This document shows positions 6,603 through 7,301 of a DNA stretch of 7,301 nt, in pieces. Both the position numbers and the translations under genes were made by a program. The DNA comes from Flavobacteriales bacterium UBA5081 (GTDB taxonomy: Bacteria; Bacteroidota; Bacteroidia; Flavobacteriales_E; Vicingaceae). The DNA lies in NCBI GenBank assembly GCA_002415785.1, contig DIAJ01000043.1, forward strand, positions 1-7,301, in the 5' to 3' direction. Below the pieces are notes generated by a model. The model was not told the DNA's origin. It made no database searches and was given only the letters and a program-made list of their open reading frames with translations. Every line of letters begins with the position of its first letter. Position 1 is the first letter of the stretch.

Positions 6603-6662
6603 TTCATTGTCAATTATTTCCCTCTAGGTAAATCAGAAAATAGACACCTAATTGATAATGAA
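6603..6662. repeat. 14-bp inverted repeat, long stem-loop
   Basis: TTCATTGTCAATTA (6603-6616) pairs with TAATTGATAATGAA (6649-6662): 13 Watson-Crick pairs and one G-U pair on the + strand, with a 32-nt loop. A stem this long is hard to explain by base composition alone. It lies just before the bulged hairpin at 6684-6752. Confidence 0.55.
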
Positions 6663-6683
6663 ATATCTAGGACTTATAATAGA

Positions 6684-6752
6684 GAAAAGGTAATTAGTAC
6701 GTGGCGCCTGATAAGCTTTAGCCCGTGCCGGTTTCAACCTAATTACCTCTTC
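6684..6752 (+). ncRNA. candidate structured RNA element (bulged hairpin with GC-rich core)
   Basis: AGGTAATTAG (6688-6697) pairs with CTAATTACCT (6739-6748). One mismatch further out, GAA (6684-6686) pairs with TTC (6750-6752). Inside, GGCGC (6703-6707) pairs with GTGCC (6725-6729) using one G-U pair. CTGA (6708-6711) then pairs with TTAG (6718-6721) with one G-U pair, closing a 6-nt loop and leaving a 3-nt CCC bulge. The result is a long hairpin with an asymmetric internal loop. The G-U pairs favour + strand RNA over a DNA-only dyad. No promoter is evident, and I recognise no known RNA family. Confidence 0.35.
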
Positions 6753-6767
6753 ACTTTCAATGAAAGT
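6753..6767. repeat. 15-bp near-palindrome
   Basis: ACTTTCA (6753-6759) and TGAAAGT (6761-6767) are perfect reverse complements around one base. A one-base loop cannot fold as a hairpin, so this fits a dimeric protein-binding site better than an RNA stem. Confidence 0.45.
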
Positions 6768-7013
6768 AATCATTATGTATCTCTTTCATGGTTGTTTAAT
6801 CATTCCGTTTCTGTTTGACTACAACCATCAAACGACAACTGTATTAAAGTTTAAGAATTGTGTCTTAATTCCTTCAAATTAAATGATAAATATAAAGAGA
6901 TAATTAGGTAGTTAATATTGACGGTTACATTCTCTTTATTTTAAACTTCCTACAAAGCAACAACATACAAGCTTGTTTGACAAAATATTATGATTTTAGT
7001 TTGGTTAAAGGAA

Positions 7014-7029
7014 TTTGTAAATCGTTTTC
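7014..7029 (-). other. CRISPR repeat-like 16-mer: repeat fossil or tracrRNA anti-repeat candidate
   Basis: TTTGTAAATCGTTTTC at 7014-7029 matches the first 16 bases of the array repeat (GTTGTGAATCGCTTTC) at 13 positions. It lies 54 bp before the conserved half of the terminal repeat and out of phase with the 66-bp array period. Read on the minus strand it could pair with crRNA repeat 5' ends: 13 Watson-Crick pairs, one G-U pair and two mismatches. That is what a tracrRNA anti-repeat would do. I do not see the nexus hairpin and T-run expected downstream on that strand, so a broken repeat is equally likely. Confidence 0.35.
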
Positions 7030-7067
7030 TTCCGAGCGAAACGAATACATGAGCTCCATTAAAAAAT

Positions 7068-7301
7068 TAACAAGGAGCGAACTAAATTGTAATTTAGCAC
7101 AACCTACCTTTGACCGGATATATGCTTACTACAGTTGTGAATCGCTTTCAAATTGTAATTTAGCACAACTCCAAAGCAGGAGCAACAGCACTAGCCACCG
7201 TTGTGAATCGCTTTCAAATTGTAATTTAGCACAACTTCTCAACATCATCAAAAACAGGAACATTCGTTGTGAATCGCTTTCAAATTGTAATTTAGCACAA
7301 C
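7068..7301 (+). CRISPR. CRISPR array end: 3 intact repeats, 1 half-degenerate repeat, 3 spacers
   Basis: Intact identical 36-bp repeats occupy 7134-7169, 7200-7235 and 7266-7301. The unit begins GTTGTGAATCGCTTTC and ends AAATTGTAATTTAGCACAAC, with complementary ends GTTGTG/CACAAC. A terminal repeat at 7068-7103 keeps only the last 20 bases (7084-7103). Spacers are exactly 30 bp: 7104-7133, 7170-7199 and 7236-7265. They do not resemble each other, and I found no match to them elsewhere in the window. The array continues right of the window. The opening GTTGTGAATYGCTTTCAAATT strongly recalls Bacteroidota type II-C (Cas9) repeats, though those are often about 47 bp. A 36-bp repeat with complementary ends also occurs in type VI-B. 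No cas gene is visible to decide. Confidence 0.97.

Larger units (their letters stand above)
6444..7067. other. 624-bp gene-poor, structure-rich region between nuclease gene and CRISPR array
   Basis: I see no convincing protein gene here on either strand. The longest open frame (from GTG 6483 to 6818) starts inside a hairpin, crosses several inverted repeats and has no recognisable motif. The region does hold many inverted repeats: 6465-6492, 6500-6518, 6603-6662, 6684-6752, 6753-6767, 6788-6828, 6851-6868 and 6892-6939. It is strongly AT-rich apart from a GC-rich core near 6701-6731. It may hold a non-coding RNA or regulatory elements, or simply be decayed DNA. It does not look like a typical leader, because the array end on this side is degenerate. 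Confidence 0.5.

Noticed and set aside
6700..6740. tRNA-like segment (GC-rich with GGTTTCAACC)
   Set aside because: No cloverleaf can be drawn: the acceptor and anticodon arms are missing and the T-loop consensus does not fit.
6684..6752. Integron attC site
   Set aside because: The hairpin lacks the RYYYAAC and GTTRRRY core sites at its ends, and no integrase is present.
6483..6818. 111-codon open frame on the + strand after the nuclease gene
   Set aside because: It starts at GTG inside the terminator hairpin, has no recognisable motif and crosses four inverted repeats. It is more likely chance in a non-coding stretch.
7104..7265. Self-targeting spacers
   Set aside because: I found no match of the three spacers to other parts of this window. 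The rest of the genome cannot be checked here.

Overview
The window looks like part of a Bacteroidota chromosome, probably a flavobacterial or cytophagal relative. It is AT-rich. Starts lack a clear Shine-Dalgarno and sit in A-rich leaders. Several intergenic regions carry the Bacteroidota -7 element TAnnTTTG. A DUF4260-type protein, a RelE/ParE module with a Bacteroidota-style antitoxin, and a CRISPR repeat opening like Bacteroidota type II-C repeats all agree with this. I cannot name a genus.

Layout. Positions 1-123 hold a strong 12-bp inverted repeat and the leader of an SDR-type NAD(P)-dependent reductase (124-1164). A small two-helix membrane protein follows (1359-1847). Convergent to it lies a toxin-antitoxin pair on the minus strand: ParE-like toxin 1879-2196 and antitoxin 2187-2429, overlapping by 10 bp. 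Divergent from the pair is a DUF4260 membrane protein (2593-2943), followed at a 59-bp gap by a lipoprotein serine hydrolase of the class C beta-lactamase fold (3003-4133).

From about 4134 the character changes to accessory DNA. Two unrelated genes, a secreted alpha/beta-hydrolase (4290-5246) and a PD-(D/E)XK nuclease-like protein (5445-6443), are each preceded by a copy of the same 69-bp intergenic module (4163-4231 and 5327-5395; 61 of 69 positions identical, no gaps). Both copies contain a TGACTGTCA dyad directly before a TAnnTTTG element, which suggests shared expression control. The second copy is preceded by three tandem 21-bp units.

Positions 6444-7067 hold no convincing gene, but they hold several stem-loops. 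The best is a bulged hairpin at 6684-6752 with a GC-rich core. At the right edge is a CRISPR array (7068-7301, continuing beyond the window): three perfect 36-bp repeats, one half-degenerate terminal repeat on the left, and three 30-bp spacers. A separate 16-bp repeat-like piece at 7014-7029 is either a repeat fossil or a tracrRNA anti-repeat on the minus strand. No cas gene is in the window.

How it fits together: the left half is a mix of metabolic and envelope genes with one toxin-antitoxin module. The right half combines a putative defence nuclease, a structured non-coding stretch and a CRISPR array, which together resemble the edge of a defence or accessory region. The most notable item is the duplicated regulatory module in front of the hydrolase and the nuclease. 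A defence role for these genes is inference.
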